Shown: positions 25,755 to 34,472, counted from the stretch's first letter. The stretch: 64,000 nt of DNA from Emticicia oligotrophica DSM 17448 (GCF_000263195.1 NC_018748.1:3472001-3536000), one strand, 5' to 3'. Numbers and translations: made by a program. The notes: generated from the sequence alone by a model not told the origin.

Positions 25755-26186
25755 TTAACTGGTATGGTCAGAAACAATCAACCATTTTCCGTTGATTTTT
25801 TTGAGTATAAGCGTAAAATACCCACCAATATCACCCTTTTCAGGGCGTGTTAAATGCCACTTTCCCAAGACCCAGCAAGTGGTTTTTGAATGAAAATCAG
25901 TTTTCTGAATATCAAACTTCAAAGTCCCCATTGTCGCACGGTCTGGATAACTTTTATGATAGCGGTCTAATGTAGCTTTCCAACCGTAAACAACCCCTTT
26001 AGAACCAATAAACATCAATGAGTCTGATTTCCAATAATCTTCCATAAAAGCTTCAATATTGCCCTTGTTCCAATTATCATTTTGGCGAGCTAAGACTTTC
26101 AAAACTTCTTGACGCTCATTAGGAGCCTGTCCGAAACTTACTTGTGCTGAAAGTAGCAAACATAAAATAAGGTATTTGTATTTCAT
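25755..26186 (-). CDS. Exported NTF2-like (DUF4440/SnoaL-type) protein
   Basis: 143 residues with a signal peptide (MKYKYLILCLLLSAQVSFGQ) and one NTF2-like cone-fold domain. The typical opening helix plus acidic-aromatic segment is seen: NDNWNKGNIEAFMEDYW, then SLMFIGSKGVVYGWKATLDR and the closing strand pair GGYFTLILKKINGKWLIVSDH. This last segment is the hallmark of DUF4440 proteins. Function is unknown; related domains bind small ligands or act as enzymes. It is divergent from the lipid kinase gene. Confidence 0.82.
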   Translation of the reverse strand: MKYKYLILCLLLSAQVSFGQAPNERQEVLKVLARQNDNWNKGNIEAFMEDYWKSDSLMFIGSKGVVYGWKATLDRYHKSYPDRATMGTLKFDIQKTDFHSKTTCWVLGKWHLTRPEKGDIGGYFTLILKKINGKWLIVSDHTS

Positions 26187-26234
26187 GGGTCTTTTGTTTG
26201 ATAAGATGTCTTCTCCGTACTGTATTTTTTTTTA

Positions 26235-26242
26235 TATCTTTG
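26235..26242 (+). promoter_or_regulatory. -7 element of the lipid kinase operon
   Basis: Exact TATCTTTG, 28 bases upstream of the GTG start. No TTG is found at the usual -33 distance. Confidence 0.5.
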
Positions 26243-26270
26243 CACGAAAGCATAAATCTATTAAATTTTC

Positions 26271-27140
26271 GTGAATAAACAAGCAATTTGGTTTATTGTA
26301 AATCCGATTTCGGGTGGCAAAAATGCTCATCAAACTATCGTTAAACTAATTGATAATCAGTTAGATAAAAAAATATATCAACCAGTAGTCCGATATACTG
26401 AATATGCAGGTCATGCTACAAAAATTGCTGCGGAAGGCGTAGAAAATGGTGTTGAGATTATTGTTGCCATTGGTGGAGATGGAACGGTCAATGAGGTTGG
26501 AAAGGCCTTAATTCATACAAAAACATCTTTAGGAATCATTCCAACTGGCTCTGGCAATGGATTAGCTCGTGAATTAGGTATACCCATGAAGGCCGCCGAT
26601 GCCATCGCTTCTCTGAATACACCCATTACTAAAATAATTGATGTATGTAAAGTGAATGATATTCCTTTTTTTTGTACTGCGGGTGTGGGATTTGACGCTC
26701 ATTGTGCCGAAGTTTTTTCTCGAAAAAAAGGTAGAGGTATGTTAAATTATGTAAAGGTTGGCTTTAATGAGTTTTGGAAATATAAGCCTTTAAGATGTGT
26801 TTTTGCCGCCGAAAATTATGAGGTCTTTAGTGTTACTTTCGGTAATGCGAGTCAATTTGGGAATAATGCGTATATAACACCTACTGCGAAGATAGACGAT
26901 GGACTTATTGATTGTACGATTGTGCATCAGCCATCAGCTTTTCAGGCCATGGACTTGATTTCTAAGCTTTTTAATGGGAATATTCTTTCATCAAATTTGA
27001 CGGAGAATTATCAAGGTACTAAATTCAAGCTTTCTTGCGAAGATAATTTTTTGATTCATTATGATGGTGAACCAATGAGACTTTCAACGAATGAGCTTAC
27101 AATCAGCATTTTAGAAAAGTGTTTAAAAGTTATGATATGA
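26271..27140 (+). CDS. Diacylglycerol kinase-family lipid kinase (YegS/BmrU-like)
   Basis: 289 residues with a GTG start at 26271, chosen because the NPISGG motif lies at the normal distance from it (residues 12-17) and no ATG lies nearby upstream. The nucleotide-binding GGDGT motif (AIGGDGTVNEVG, near 70) and GIIPTGSGNGLARELG (near 96) are intact. The enzymes phosphorylate diacylglycerol or similar lipids at the inner membrane face. The stop overlaps the ATG of the SUI1 gene in an ATGA, so both are translated together. Confidence 0.92.
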   Translation: MNKQAIWFIVNPISGGKNAHQTIVKLIDNQLDKKIYQPVVRYTEYAGHATKIAAEGVENGVEIIVAIGGDGTVNEVGKALIHTKTSLGIIPTGSGNGLARELGIPMKAADAIASLNTPITKIIDVCKVNDIPFFCTAGVGFDAHCAEVFSRKKGRGMLNYVKVGFNEFWKYKPLRCVFAAENYEVFSVTFGNASQFGNNAYITPTAKIDDGLIDCTIVHQPSAFQAMDLISKLFNGNILSSNLTENYQGTKFKLSCEDNFLIHYDGEPMRLSTNELTISILEKCLKVMI

Positions 27141-27487
27141 AAAATAAGAAGCATAAAGCGGGTACTCCGCAAGGAATAGTGTATTCTACAAACCCTGATT
27201 TTGAATTTAATTTTGGCGATGACGAGGAAGTTGAAACATTAGCAGCTAATCAACAGAATTTAAAAATATGGCTTGATAGAAAGGGTGGGAATAAAATAGT
27301 GAGTAGGATTGATGGTTTTATCGGTAAAGATGAAGATTTACAAGCTTTAAGAAAAAAATTACAAAACCTTTGCGGAAGTGGCGGAACTGCCAAAGATGGA
27401 GAAATATTATTGCAGGGAGACCATCGAGATAAAATTCTTATCTTTCTCCAAAAAGAAGGTTATAAAGCAAAAAAAGCAGGTGGGTGA
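27137..27487 (+). CDS. SUI1/eIF1-like translation factor (YciH-type)
   Basis: 116 residues from the ATG at 27137, which overlaps the lipid kinase stop. The C-terminal two thirds is a SUI1 domain (about 40-112): IVSRIDGFIGKDEDLQALRKK, then LCGSGGTAKDGEILLQGDH, with the basic loop and GGT turn typical of the fold. Bacterial homologues such as E. coli YciH bind ribosomes and affect start-codon fidelity under stress. The N-terminus GTPQGIVYSTNPDF is the standard bacterial form. It is probably in an operon with the lipid kinase and the hydrolase after it. Confidence 0.92.
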   Translation: MKNKKHKAGTPQGIVYSTNPDFEFNFGDDEEVETLAANQQNLKIWLDRKGGNKIVSRIDGFIGKDEDLQALRKKLQNLCGSGGTAKDGEILLQGDHRDKILIFLQKEGYKAKKAGG

Positions 27488-27511
27488 TTATTATACTGAG
27501 AAATTTAAAGC

Positions 27512-28165
27512 ATGAAAGAGCATCAAATCAAAATAGAGCGAACTGCACGTTATTATACACTTGGAGAATTGAATGAAAACACCAAAACCATTTGGTTTGT
27601 GGTGCATGGTTATGGACAGCTTTCGCAATTTTTCATCAAAAAATTTGCCTCAATTCTAAGTGATACTACCTTTATTGTCGCACCTGAGGCACCTTCGAGG
27701 TTTTATTTAGATAGTGAATTTAAAAGAGTGGGTTCTTCTTGGATGACACGTGAGTTGCGTCTAACAGAAATAGAAGAGAATAATGATTACCTCAATTCGC
27801 TTTATATACATTTGTTAAAAGACCATGATTTAAGTAAAATTGAAGTAAATATTTTAGGTTTCTCACAAGGTTGTGCAACTGTTTGTAGATGGATAAATAC
27901 AGATAAGATAAAATGTAACCGTCTTTTGCTTTGGGCTGGATTTTTCAGTAATGGTATCAGAGAAGTTATTGAACCAGAAAAGCTGAAAGGTATTGATACT
28001 TATTATATTTATGGTGATAAAGATGAGTTTTTAGTTGCCTATCCCGAAATCTCGGAGCAATTTAGAGCTTCGATGATTAAAGATATTAATCCCAAGGTTG
28101 TATGTTTCGAAGGAAAACATACGGTTGATGAACCAACTTTAAAATCGATTGTTGCTAATTTTTAA
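27512..28165 (+). CDS. Alpha/beta hydrolase, carboxylesterase-like
   Basis: 217 residues. The oxyanion-side motif HGYGQ (VVHGYGQLSQFF, near 30), nucleophile elbow GFSQGCAT (G-x-S-x-G, serine near 117), acid in YGDKDEFL and a histidine in GKHTVDEP complete a catalytic triad of the phospholipase/carboxylesterase family. No signal peptide. It follows the SUI1 gene by 24 bases in the same direction. Its last 11 bases overlap the end of the convergent MOSC gene, so both stops lie in each other's coding sequence. Confidence 0.85.
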   Translation: MKEHQIKIERTARYYTLGELNENTKTIWFVVHGYGQLSQFFIKKFASILSDTTFIVAPEAPSRFYLDSEFKRVGSSWMTRELRLTEIEENNDYLNSLYIHLLKDHDLSKIEVNILGFSQGCATVCRWINTDKIKCNRLLLWAGFFSNGIREVIEPEKLKGIDTYYIYGDKDEFLVAYPEISEQFRASMIKDINPKVVCFEGKHTVDEPTLKSIVANF

Positions 28166-28640
28166 TGAGACTTACAGCATCTCCGATTTTAATTTTACCA
28201 CTTTTGATTACCATACACGTAATGCCACCATGTCCACGCATGGCGTTATAACCGCCAGTGCCAAGATTTTGCTCCATTCGGCTGCATGGATGGCAATAAC
28301 CTGTCATTTTTAGAATTGCATCGCCAATTTTAAACTCTAAATTATTAAGTGCTAATAAATTAAGTCCTGAGACAACAATATTTCTACGAAGCAAAGAAGG
28401 GTCAATATTTTCTTTCTTTAATATTTTACTGACAGCCTCAATGTGTTCAGCTTGAATTATGGTTACTTGGCGTTTTTTATTACTTCCTCTGTATCTATCG
28501 CCTTCAATTCCTTGTTTTTCAGAAACACTGATTTCATCAACGACTACTATTTCCCCACGAGAAGTTGGGCCAGGGCGAAAACTTAGCCATTCAACTTTAC
28601 CATCATGTGGAAAAGTCTGCATCAATTCATTAATTTCCAT
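28155..28640 (-). CDS. MOSC domain protein (molybdenum cofactor sulfurase C-terminal-like)
   Basis: 161 residues, a single MOSC domain as in YiiM. Motifs: RPGPTSRGEIVVVDEI, EKQGIEGDRYRG (G-x-x-G-D motif), KKRQVTIIQAEHIEAV, RRNIVVSGLNLLAL and the conserved cysteine of TGYCHPCSRME, proposed to carry sulfur. Family members transfer sulfur or bind pterin/molybdenum, and YiiM helps detoxify N-hydroxylated bases. No molybdenum-cofactor genes are near. Start ATG at 28640 fits the family N-terminus. Confidence 0.9.
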   Translation of the reverse strand: MEINELMQTFPHDGKVEWLSFRPGPTSRGEIVVVDEISVSEKQGIEGDRYRGSNKKRQVTIIQAEHIEAVSKILKKENIDPSLLRRNIVVSGLNLLALNNLEFKIGDAILKMTGYCHPCSRMEQNLGTGGYNAMRGHGGITCMVIKSGKIKIGDAVSLIKN

Positions 28641-28690
28641 GATTTATTCGGTGGGAAAATTATAAATTTATTATTCTTAACATCCTTTTT

Positions 28691-28710
28691 ACAGGTTGGA
28701 AACCTGTCCT
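28691..28710. repeat. REP-like short palindrome
   Basis: ACAGGTT (28691-28697) and AACCTGT (28701-28707) around GGA, flanked by TCCTAC, between nth and the MOSC gene. The pattern of two paired heptamers with GGAAAC in the middle recurs in Bacteroidota intergenic REP families, and the arm is related to the palindrome at 8316. Confidence 0.55.
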
Positions 28711-28716
28711 ACAAAT

Positions 28717-29376
28717 TTATAAGTGTGGAGTGTCAAATTTTTGTTTTTCAAAGGCATTGCAGAATGCTTTCAAATTACATTCAAAGCATTTGGGTGTACG
28801 AGCTACACAAATATATCTACCGTGAAGTATCAGCCAATGATGAGCCACTGCAATTTTATCCTTAGGAATATGTTTAATTAATTCTTTCTCAACCAAAAGG
28901 GGAGTTTTAGCAGTTTTAGGTACTAAGCCTAAACGATGTGAAGTACGAAACACATGTGTATCAACTGCCATCGCTGGTTGATTGAAGATAATTGATACGA
29001 TTACATTGGCGGTTTTTCGGCCAACACCAGGCATTTTTTGTAAATCTTCAATCGTATTAGGTACTTCAGAATTGAAATCATTAACCAAAATACGAGCCAT
29101 TCCAACCAGATGTTTTGACTTATTGTTTGGATAACTCACGCTTCGAATATACTCAAAAACCTCTTCAGCATTTGAAGTTGCCAAACTCTCTGGCGTTGGA
29201 AAACGTTGAAATAGTTTTTCTGTTACTATGTTCACACGTTTATCAGTACACTGAGCAGATAAAATCACTGCCACCAATAATTCAAAAGGATTTGAATAAT
29301 TTAATTCAGTTTGGGCTTCTGGATAATTCGTACTAAAGTATTCTACTAATGCCTTGTATCGTTCTTTTTTCTGCAT
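28717..29376 (-). CDS. nth: Endonuclease III (base-excision repair glycosylase/AP lyase)
   Basis: 219 residues. Removes oxidised pyrimidines and cuts the abasic strand. The helix-hairpin-helix MPGVGRKTANV contains the catalytic lysine 121, and the catalytic aspartate is D139 in AVDTHVFR. The [4Fe-4S] loop is complete with cysteines 190, 197, 200 and 206 (C-x6-C-x2-C-x5-C). Length is as in E. coli Nth. Its ATG follows the VWA gene by 43 bases on the same strand. Confidence 0.96.
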   Translation of the reverse strand: MQKKERYKALVEYFSTNYPEAQTELNYSNPFELLVAVILSAQCTDKRVNIVTEKLFQRFPTPESLATSNAEEVFEYIRSVSYPNNKSKHLVGMARILVNDFNSEVPNTIEDLQKMPGVGRKTANVIVSIIFNQPAMAVDTHVFRTSHRLGLVPKTAKTPLLVEKELIKHIPKDKIAVAHHWLILHGRYICVARTPKCFECNLKAFCNAFEKQKFDTPHL

Positions 29377-29419
29377 TGGCTAATGTAAAAGGAGATAATT
29401 TCCTCAGTAATATTGCGAA

Positions 29420-30520
29420 TTATTTTAAGTTTTTACGACGGTTTCTTTGGAAATCTTCTAAAACAAAACCCCCTAAACCATTTAAGCCACTATAATAGGC
29501 TCTTCCATTATTTACTTGGGTAAATTGTTGAACAAATTGTTTTAGATATGGGTCGGAAGCAATCATAAATGTCGTAATTGGAATCTCAAGTCGGCGTGCT
29601 TGGGCTGCGATTGTCAAGGTTTTATTGACAATTTTTCGGTCGAGGCCAAAACTATTCTTGTAGTATCTAATTCCTTCCTTTAAGCAAGTCGGTTTTCCAT
29701 CAGTAATCATAAATACTTGCTTGTTTTTGGTTTTTCTTCTACGCAATAAATCCATGGCTAATTCTAAGCCAGCAACAGTATTGGTATGATAAGGGCCAAC
29801 TTCAAGGTAGGGAATATCTTTCAACTGAATTTGCCAAGCATCATTGCCAAAAACTAAAATATCAAGCGTATCTTTTGGATATTTAGTGCGAATGAGTTCG
29901 GCTAAAGCTAAAGCTACTTTTTTAGCAGGGGTAATTCTATCTTCTCCATATAAAATCATTGAATGTGAAATGTCAATCATCAAAACCGTTGAGGTTTGGA
30001 TTTTTGACTCACGGTCAACAACTTCTAAATCGCTTTCAAGTAGCATAAAATCATCAATGCCACCATTGATTTGGGCATTTTTCAAAGATTCAGTCATGGA
30101 AATTTGATCGAGTGTATCGCCAAATTGAAAGGAACGAATATCACTGCTTAGTTCATCTCCAGTGCCTGTATATGGGGTATGGTGAGTGCCGCTACTTTTA
30201 CTGCGTTTGAGTTTACCAAAAATTTCATCGAGCGATTGTTTCCTGATACTTTGCTCGCTTTTAGCGGTCATTTTAAACTCGCCTGATTCAGTTTCTTCAG
30301 AAATATAGCCTTTTTTCTTCAAATCATCAATGAAATTGGCCATACCATACTCATCGTTTGTGAGTTGATATTGACGGTCGAGGTCACTCATATAAGCCAA
30401 AGCTTGACTTACATCACCGGCCGTAATTAAAAGTAGTTGTTGGAAGATATTAAGCAATTGCTCAAATTTATTACCTCCCTTCATTTCAGGTTTGAATTCA
30501 GAAAAACGAAAGCCTTTCAT
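29420..30520 (-). CDS. VWA (von Willebrand factor A) domain protein
   Basis: 366 residues. Residues about 1-170 form a helical N-terminal part without known motif; residues about 175-350 form a VWA domain with the metal-ion site DISHS (183-187), a second MIDAS element around NTVAGLELAMDLL (threonine) and TDGKPT (near 273, the third MIDAS aspartate). Proteins of this shape usually work with a MoxR/AAA ATPase as a remodelling or chelatase-like pair (CoxE-type), but no ATPase gene is adjacent here. No signal peptide, so cytoplasmic. It may be in one unit with nth. Confidence 0.85.
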   Translation of the reverse strand: MKGFRFSEFKPEMKGGNKFEQLLNIFQQLLLITAGDVSQALAYMSDLDRQYQLTNDEYGMANFIDDLKKKGYISEETESGEFKMTAKSEQSIRKQSLDEIFGKLKRSKSSGTHHTPYTGTGDELSSDIRSFQFGDTLDQISMTESLKNAQINGGIDDFMLLESDLEVVDRESKIQTSTVLMIDISHSMILYGEDRITPAKKVALALAELIRTKYPKDTLDILVFGNDAWQIQLKDIPYLEVGPYHTNTVAGLELAMDLLRRRKTKNKQVFMITDGKPTCLKEGIRYYKNSFGLDRKIVNKTLTIAAQARRLEIPITTFMIASDPYLKQFVQQFTQVNNGRAYYSGLNGLGGFVLEDFQRNRRKNLK

Positions 30521-30582
30521 ATCGTATGCTTAAATTATATATGATGTAAACGATATTTTTTACTTTAAAGTTTGAGGTAAAT

Positions 30583-30614
30583 TAAAAAAAGACCCCTAAA
30601 ATTAAGGGGTCTTT
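30583..30614 (-). terminator. Rho-independent terminator of the two-component operon
   Basis: Ten-base stem (30588-30597 with 30605-30614, core GACCCCT/AGGGGTC), 7-nt loop, then a T-run on the minus strand. It lies 49 bases past the response regulator stop. Confidence 0.85.
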
Positions 30615-30662
30615 CAGAGATATTTTAATTATATTTATTGAAGCATAGAAATCCAATAATTT

Positions 30663-31316
30663 TTATTCTACCGCTAATCTTACTAATTCAGCAGTATTTT
30701 TAACATCTGTTTTACGTAAAATATTTGCTCGATGATTTGAAACCGTACGAACACTCAGTGAAAGTTTATCAGCAATTTCCTGACTACTTAGTCCTTCTGT
30801 GATGTATTTCAAGATTTCACGTTCTTTTTTCGAAATCTTAGTAAATAGACTGGTATTTTTAAGTTTTGGAGTTGTTTTTTGTTTTCTTTGAGCTAAAAGT
30901 CCATCAATAATCATGGCCGAAACGGTAGGAGGGAAGTATTTATTGCCCTGCGAAACACTACTTAAAGCCTTCAGTATTTCTTCCTTACTGGTATCTTTCA
31001 ATAAATACCCCATTGCACCATTTTCGACCGATGTGACCATGTATTCTGGGTTATTATGCATCGAAAATATAAGCGACTTGGTATTTGGGTATTTTTCTGA
31101 AAGAATTTTAGCAACTTCAAAACCTGACATCTGTGGCATCGTAAGGTCAAGAAGCACAATGTTAGGTTTGAGATTCTTTACTTTTTCGATAGCTTCTAGG
31201 CCATCTGATGCCTCACCAATAATATCAATGTAAGACTCTTCTTCAAGTAAATTCTGAATCCCCTTTCGCACTACGGCGTGGTCATCTACGATTAGTAATT
31301 TAATGGTGGCTGTCAT
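30663..31316 (-). CDS. NarL/FixJ-family response regulator
   Basis: 217 residues. Receiver domain (about 5-125) with the acidic pair D11/D12, phospho-acceptor D57 in VLLDLTMPQMSG, threonine/serine in LIFSMH and lysine in LLKDTS. The LuxR-type HTH occupies about 150-213 (SKKEREILKYITEGLSSQEI, SVRTVSNHRANIL). The kinase gene upstream on the same strand (99 bases) is its obvious partner. Both could control the divergent cobA. Confidence 0.95.
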   Translation of the reverse strand: MTATIKLLIVDDHAVVRKGIQNLLEEESYIDIIGEASDGLEAIEKVKNLKPNIVLLDLTMPQMSGFEVAKILSEKYPNTKSLIFSMHNNPEYMVTSVENGAMGYLLKDTSKEEILKALSSVSQGNKYFPPTVSAMIIDGLLAQRKQKTTPKLKNTSLFTKISKKEREILKYITEGLSSQEIADKLSLSVRTVSNHRANILRKTDVKNTAELVRLAVE

Positions 31317-31415
31317 TTGTTTCTCAAGTGTTTGGTGTATGTATTACTTATTGGCTTTTAGTATTGTATTGTTTAATTGATAGTCTAACTTTGGGCAAAA
31401 TAGCTTATAAATCAA

Positions 31416-32849
31416 TTATTGTAAGGGAATTTTTATGAAAATATTGGTCCCCTTGTTCAGTTCCGATTGAATTTTGATGGAACCATTTAATAGTCTTACT
31501 CGGGTTTGTAAATTTCCAATTCCGTTTCCCATACTTTTATTCTTTTTTCGTTTTTTCAAATCAAAGCCTTTGCCATCATCAATAATTGATAGTGTTATAT
31601 ATTTATTCTTTTCACTAGCTAAATTGATAGTTACGTTACTCGCTTGGGCATGCTTGATAATATTATTGAGTGCTTCCTGTGTAATTCTGTAAAGGTTATT
31701 TTCAATTTTATTAGCAATCCTAATATCATCAACTAAGTTATTGAATGAAACTTTAAAACTGGCTCCTTTAGCTGTGCGTTCAACCAAAATTCTGATAGCC
31801 GATGCAAGACCGAAATCAGTCAGTACGGCAGGCATAAGGTCAAACGAAACACTTCGAGTCGCTTCTATTGTTTCATCAATAAGTTTTTGGTGTTCTTCAA
31901 AAGATTTTCGCTGTTTATCATTTAAAAAAGGTAGATTCTTCAAATGTTCGCTATCTAGTTTTAAACCAGTTAGCATTTGCCCAATTCCATCATGCAACTC
32001 ACGAGCCAGTCGTTTTCTTTCTTCCTCTTGCCCTTCTATCAATGCAGCGGCTCTCACATTATCTTCATGTCGTTGTAAAGCGAATTTTTCTTCGGTTGTA
32101 CGTAATAACTCTTTTTGGGTTATAATGAGTTGTTCGTTTGTATCTCCGAGTTGTTGATTTTTTTGTTGTAATTCAATTTCAGAATTGCTTAGCCTTGTGA
32201 TTACATCCGTCACATAATCAACTAAAGGTTTAAATATGAGGAATGCCTCTAAAACAAGCGTAATGACTGTAAGCCCAAATAAAATCAGTTCAATTTTTTT
32301 TACATACTTTACTCTTTGCTGAGCTTCCATATCATATTGTAAAACAATTTTATCCATTATTTTAAGAAACTGCCTTTCATTGCTTAGCATGTTTGATAAA
32401 ATATCTGAAGAATGTTGTTTTTTATCTATTTGTATGGCTAGTGCATTTGAATGAATTACTTTGAAAATTGGCTCAATTTGTTCAAATAACTTATTTATTT
32501 GCTGACTATTTTTTATGTGATATGTTTTATCGAGTTGTAGCTGCCCTTGTTTCAAGCCATAATGACATTTTTGCCAGAGCTGTAATACTTCTTGAAAATC
32601 GGTTTTATAGAAACTTGCTTCCTTTGTAAATTGTTGTTGGTTGGTAAGTAATATGGCTATCTTGCATAAGCGTTGACTCAGCATACGTTGACGGCCCGCT
32701 AGATTCACAACGTGAGAGTCGTCAATAGATTCATTAAGCGATTTCTGTATCAGAAATTGTCCGAACAAAGATAATATGGCTACTACCAAAAGAGCAACCA
32801 TGTATAACCTCGTAAGCCGCTTTGAAACTTGTATATCAAGATTTTGCAT
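31416..32849 (-). CDS. Sensor histidine kinase with PilJ/NarX-type N-terminal domain
   Basis: 477 residues. Transmembrane helices at about 14-36 and 187-207 enclose a periplasmic four-helix bundle. Just after helix 1 the segment NLAGRQRMLSQRL (49-61) is the signature of the PilJ-type sensor domain, which in NarX and NarQ contains the nitrate-binding P-box. A coiled coil (about 220-270) leads to the HisKA_3 dimerisation domain with phospho-histidine 286 in RELHDGIGQ, then HATPase_c with N-box EALNNIIKHA and G-box DDGKGFD. Together with the NarL-like partner this is a NarX/NarL-type system. The signal (nitrate/nitrite or another anion) is inferred only from the domain class. Confidence 0.93.
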   Translation of the reverse strand: MQNLDIQVSKRLTRLYMVALLVVAILSLFGQFLIQKSLNESIDDSHVVNLAGRQRMLSQRLCKIAILLTNQQQFTKEASFYKTDFQEVLQLWQKCHYGLKQGQLQLDKTYHIKNSQQINKLFEQIEPIFKVIHSNALAIQIDKKQHSSDILSNMLSNERQFLKIMDKIVLQYDMEAQQRVKYVKKIELILFGLTVITLVLEAFLIFKPLVDYVTDVITRLSNSEIELQQKNQQLGDTNEQLIITQKELLRTTEEKFALQRHEDNVRAAALIEGQEEERKRLARELHDGIGQMLTGLKLDSEHLKNLPFLNDKQRKSFEEHQKLIDETIEATRSVSFDLMPAVLTDFGLASAIRILVERTAKGASFKVSFNNLVDDIRIANKIENNLYRITQEALNNIIKHAQASNVTINLASEKNKYITLSIIDDGKGFDLKKRKKNKSMGNGIGNLQTRVRLLNGSIKIQSELNKGTNIFIKIPLQ

Positions 32850-33145
32850 ATTGAAAATATAAAGTTTTTTTTTTGAACTGGCAAGCCAATTTAGAAGTTC
32901 TTTATTATTTCAAAGTTTTTATACATTTTGTACTATTTGCAAATTGAGTATTTTTACTCATTCTTGTATTTTATTGATAAATATTTGTTTGAAATTAATT
33001 ATTTTGAAATATTATTCTGTGGCTTTGCCTTTCTGGCAAATTTTACTTTTAACTTTATAACCATAAATTATGCACTTGGCTACCTATAATTCATTCTAAA
33101 GTATTGCTAGAAACAAATGTACTTAACTATTTATACTCATAAAAT

Positions 33146-33901
33146 ATGCAATCGAAGCTAACACTTGTGGGGGCAGGTCCGGGCGACAGCGAACTGATTA
33201 CACTAAAGGCGATTAAAGCTCTGCAAGGGGCAGATGTTGTTTTATATGATGCTTTAGCTAATGATTCATTTCTTGAATATGCACCTAGTCACGCTGTTAA
33301 AATAAATGTAGGTAAACGTAAAGGTCAACACTCTTTTAAGCAAGATGAAATTAATAAATTGATTGTTGACTCTGCTCTAGAACACGGGCATGTAGTACGA
33401 TTAAAAGGGGGTGACCCTTTTGTGTTTGGTCGTGGATATGAAGAATTAGAATACGCAAAAAAATTCGATATTGCTACTGAAGTTATTCCAGGTGTATCTA
33501 GTTCGATTGGCGTGGCAGCTAGCGTACAAATTCCAATTACTCATCGAGATATTGCACGCAGTTTTTGGGTAGTTACAGGCCATACAAACGATGGAAGTTT
33601 ACCTCTTGATATTGATTTGGCTGCACAATCATCGGCTACAGTGGTTATTCTGATGGGAATGAGCAAACTTCAAGAAATTCTTGGAATTTTTGATAAACAC
33701 GGAAAGTCAACAACACCAATTGCCATTATTCAAAATGGCACAATGGAAAATCAGAAATCAGTTTTTGGGCGAATTTGTGATATTAACTCAAAAGTAAATG
33801 AATCACAAGTGACGAATCCTGCTGTGATTATAATTGGTGAAGTAGTTTCTCTACACCCTGAATATCTTGAACAATATGTAGCTGAATTGACTAAACAATA
33901 A
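33146..33901 (+). CDS. cobA: Uroporphyrinogen-III C-methyltransferase
   Basis: 251 residues. SAM-dependent enzyme that methylates uroporphyrinogen III twice to precorrin-2, the branch towards sirohaem and cobalamin. Family signatures: LVGAGPGDSELITLKA (near residue 5), DVVLYDALAND, RLKGGDPFVFGRG (near 86) and EVIPGVSSSIGVAA. It is the stand-alone type without CysG oxidase/ferrochelatase part. It is divergent from the NarX-like kinase and ends in an 18-bp hairpin terminator. Sirohaem is the cofactor of assimilatory nitrite and sulfite reductases, so pairing with a NarXL-like system makes biological sense, but no reductase gene lies in the window. Confidence 0.95.
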   Translation: MQSKLTLVGAGPGDSELITLKAIKALQGADVVLYDALANDSFLEYAPSHAVKINVGKRKGQHSFKQDEINKLIVDSALEHGHVVRLKGGDPFVFGRGYEELEYAKKFDIATEVIPGVSSSIGVAASVQIPITHRDIARSFWVVTGHTNDGSLPLDIDLAAQSSATVVILMGMSKLQEILGIFDKHGKSTTPIAIIQNGTMENQKSVFGRICDINSKVNESQVTNPAVIIIGEVVSLHPEYLEQYVAELTKQ

Positions 33902-33916
33902 TAGTAGCTATATCTT

Positions 33917-33960
33917 AAACAAAACGTGCCATACCTCAGAAAGTATGGCACGTTTTGTTT
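33917..33960 (+). terminator. Rho-independent terminator after cobA
   Basis: Perfect 18-bp stem (33917-33934 with 33943-33960, core ACGTGCCATAC) and an 8-nt loop, with T-rich 3' arm. It lies 16 bases after the cobA stop. Confidence 0.9.
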
Positions 33961-34348
33961 TATATGACATAAAGTTTTTTGAATTATTCTTGATTGCTCA
34001 CAACTAGATTTCCTCTAATTTAAAAAAATAAGATTAGAATTTGAAAAGTGAACAATAATTAAAATTTAGGTGGAAAATGGCTTTTAAAGGAAAATAAAAT
34101 TGAATTTATCTAAAAGTAGGTTTTAAAATTGCATAAAATTTGAATTAAAATTGTAAAAATTTAAAAAATAGGTTACATGAATTTTTGATTGTAAAACATT
34201 ATTTGATACATTTAAAGAAGCAAACTAAAAAATTTGAGTATAAATAATCAACTATTTTTCTAATAGTTATATGAATCATAAAATTGGAAGTGAGTATTAA
34301 ACTATTTTGTATAAAACGTGAAAGAAAACACCAAAACAACTGCATGTA

Positions 34349-34423
34349 GTGTCATAGTAGAAGTGGGGGCTTCTATTGGCACCAAAAGAAAAACCGACCA
34401 GACATGGGGGTGTCGAAGTCGGT
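34349..34423 (+). ncRNA. Candidate structured RNA: twin hairpins with identical TGGGGG loops
   Basis: Hairpin 1 (34349-34382): outer stem GTGTCA with TGGCAC (one G-T pair), internal loop TAG/T, inner stem TAGAAG with CTTCTA, loop TGGGGG. Hairpin 2 (34393-34423): outer stem ACCGAC with GTCGGT, internal loop CA/GAA, inner stem GACA with TGTC, loop TGGGGG. Different stems with the same hexaloop and the same two-stem layout argue for selection on structure. The element is an island in AT-rich DNA. Strand is assigned from downstream gene direction. I cannot match it to a named RNA family. A 35-codon GTG frame (34318-34425) runs through it but has no good start signal. Confidence 0.45.
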
Positions 34424-34472
34424 AAGTGAATCATAATACCTAATTGTTAGTTTATAATTCAATTCAAAAAAA

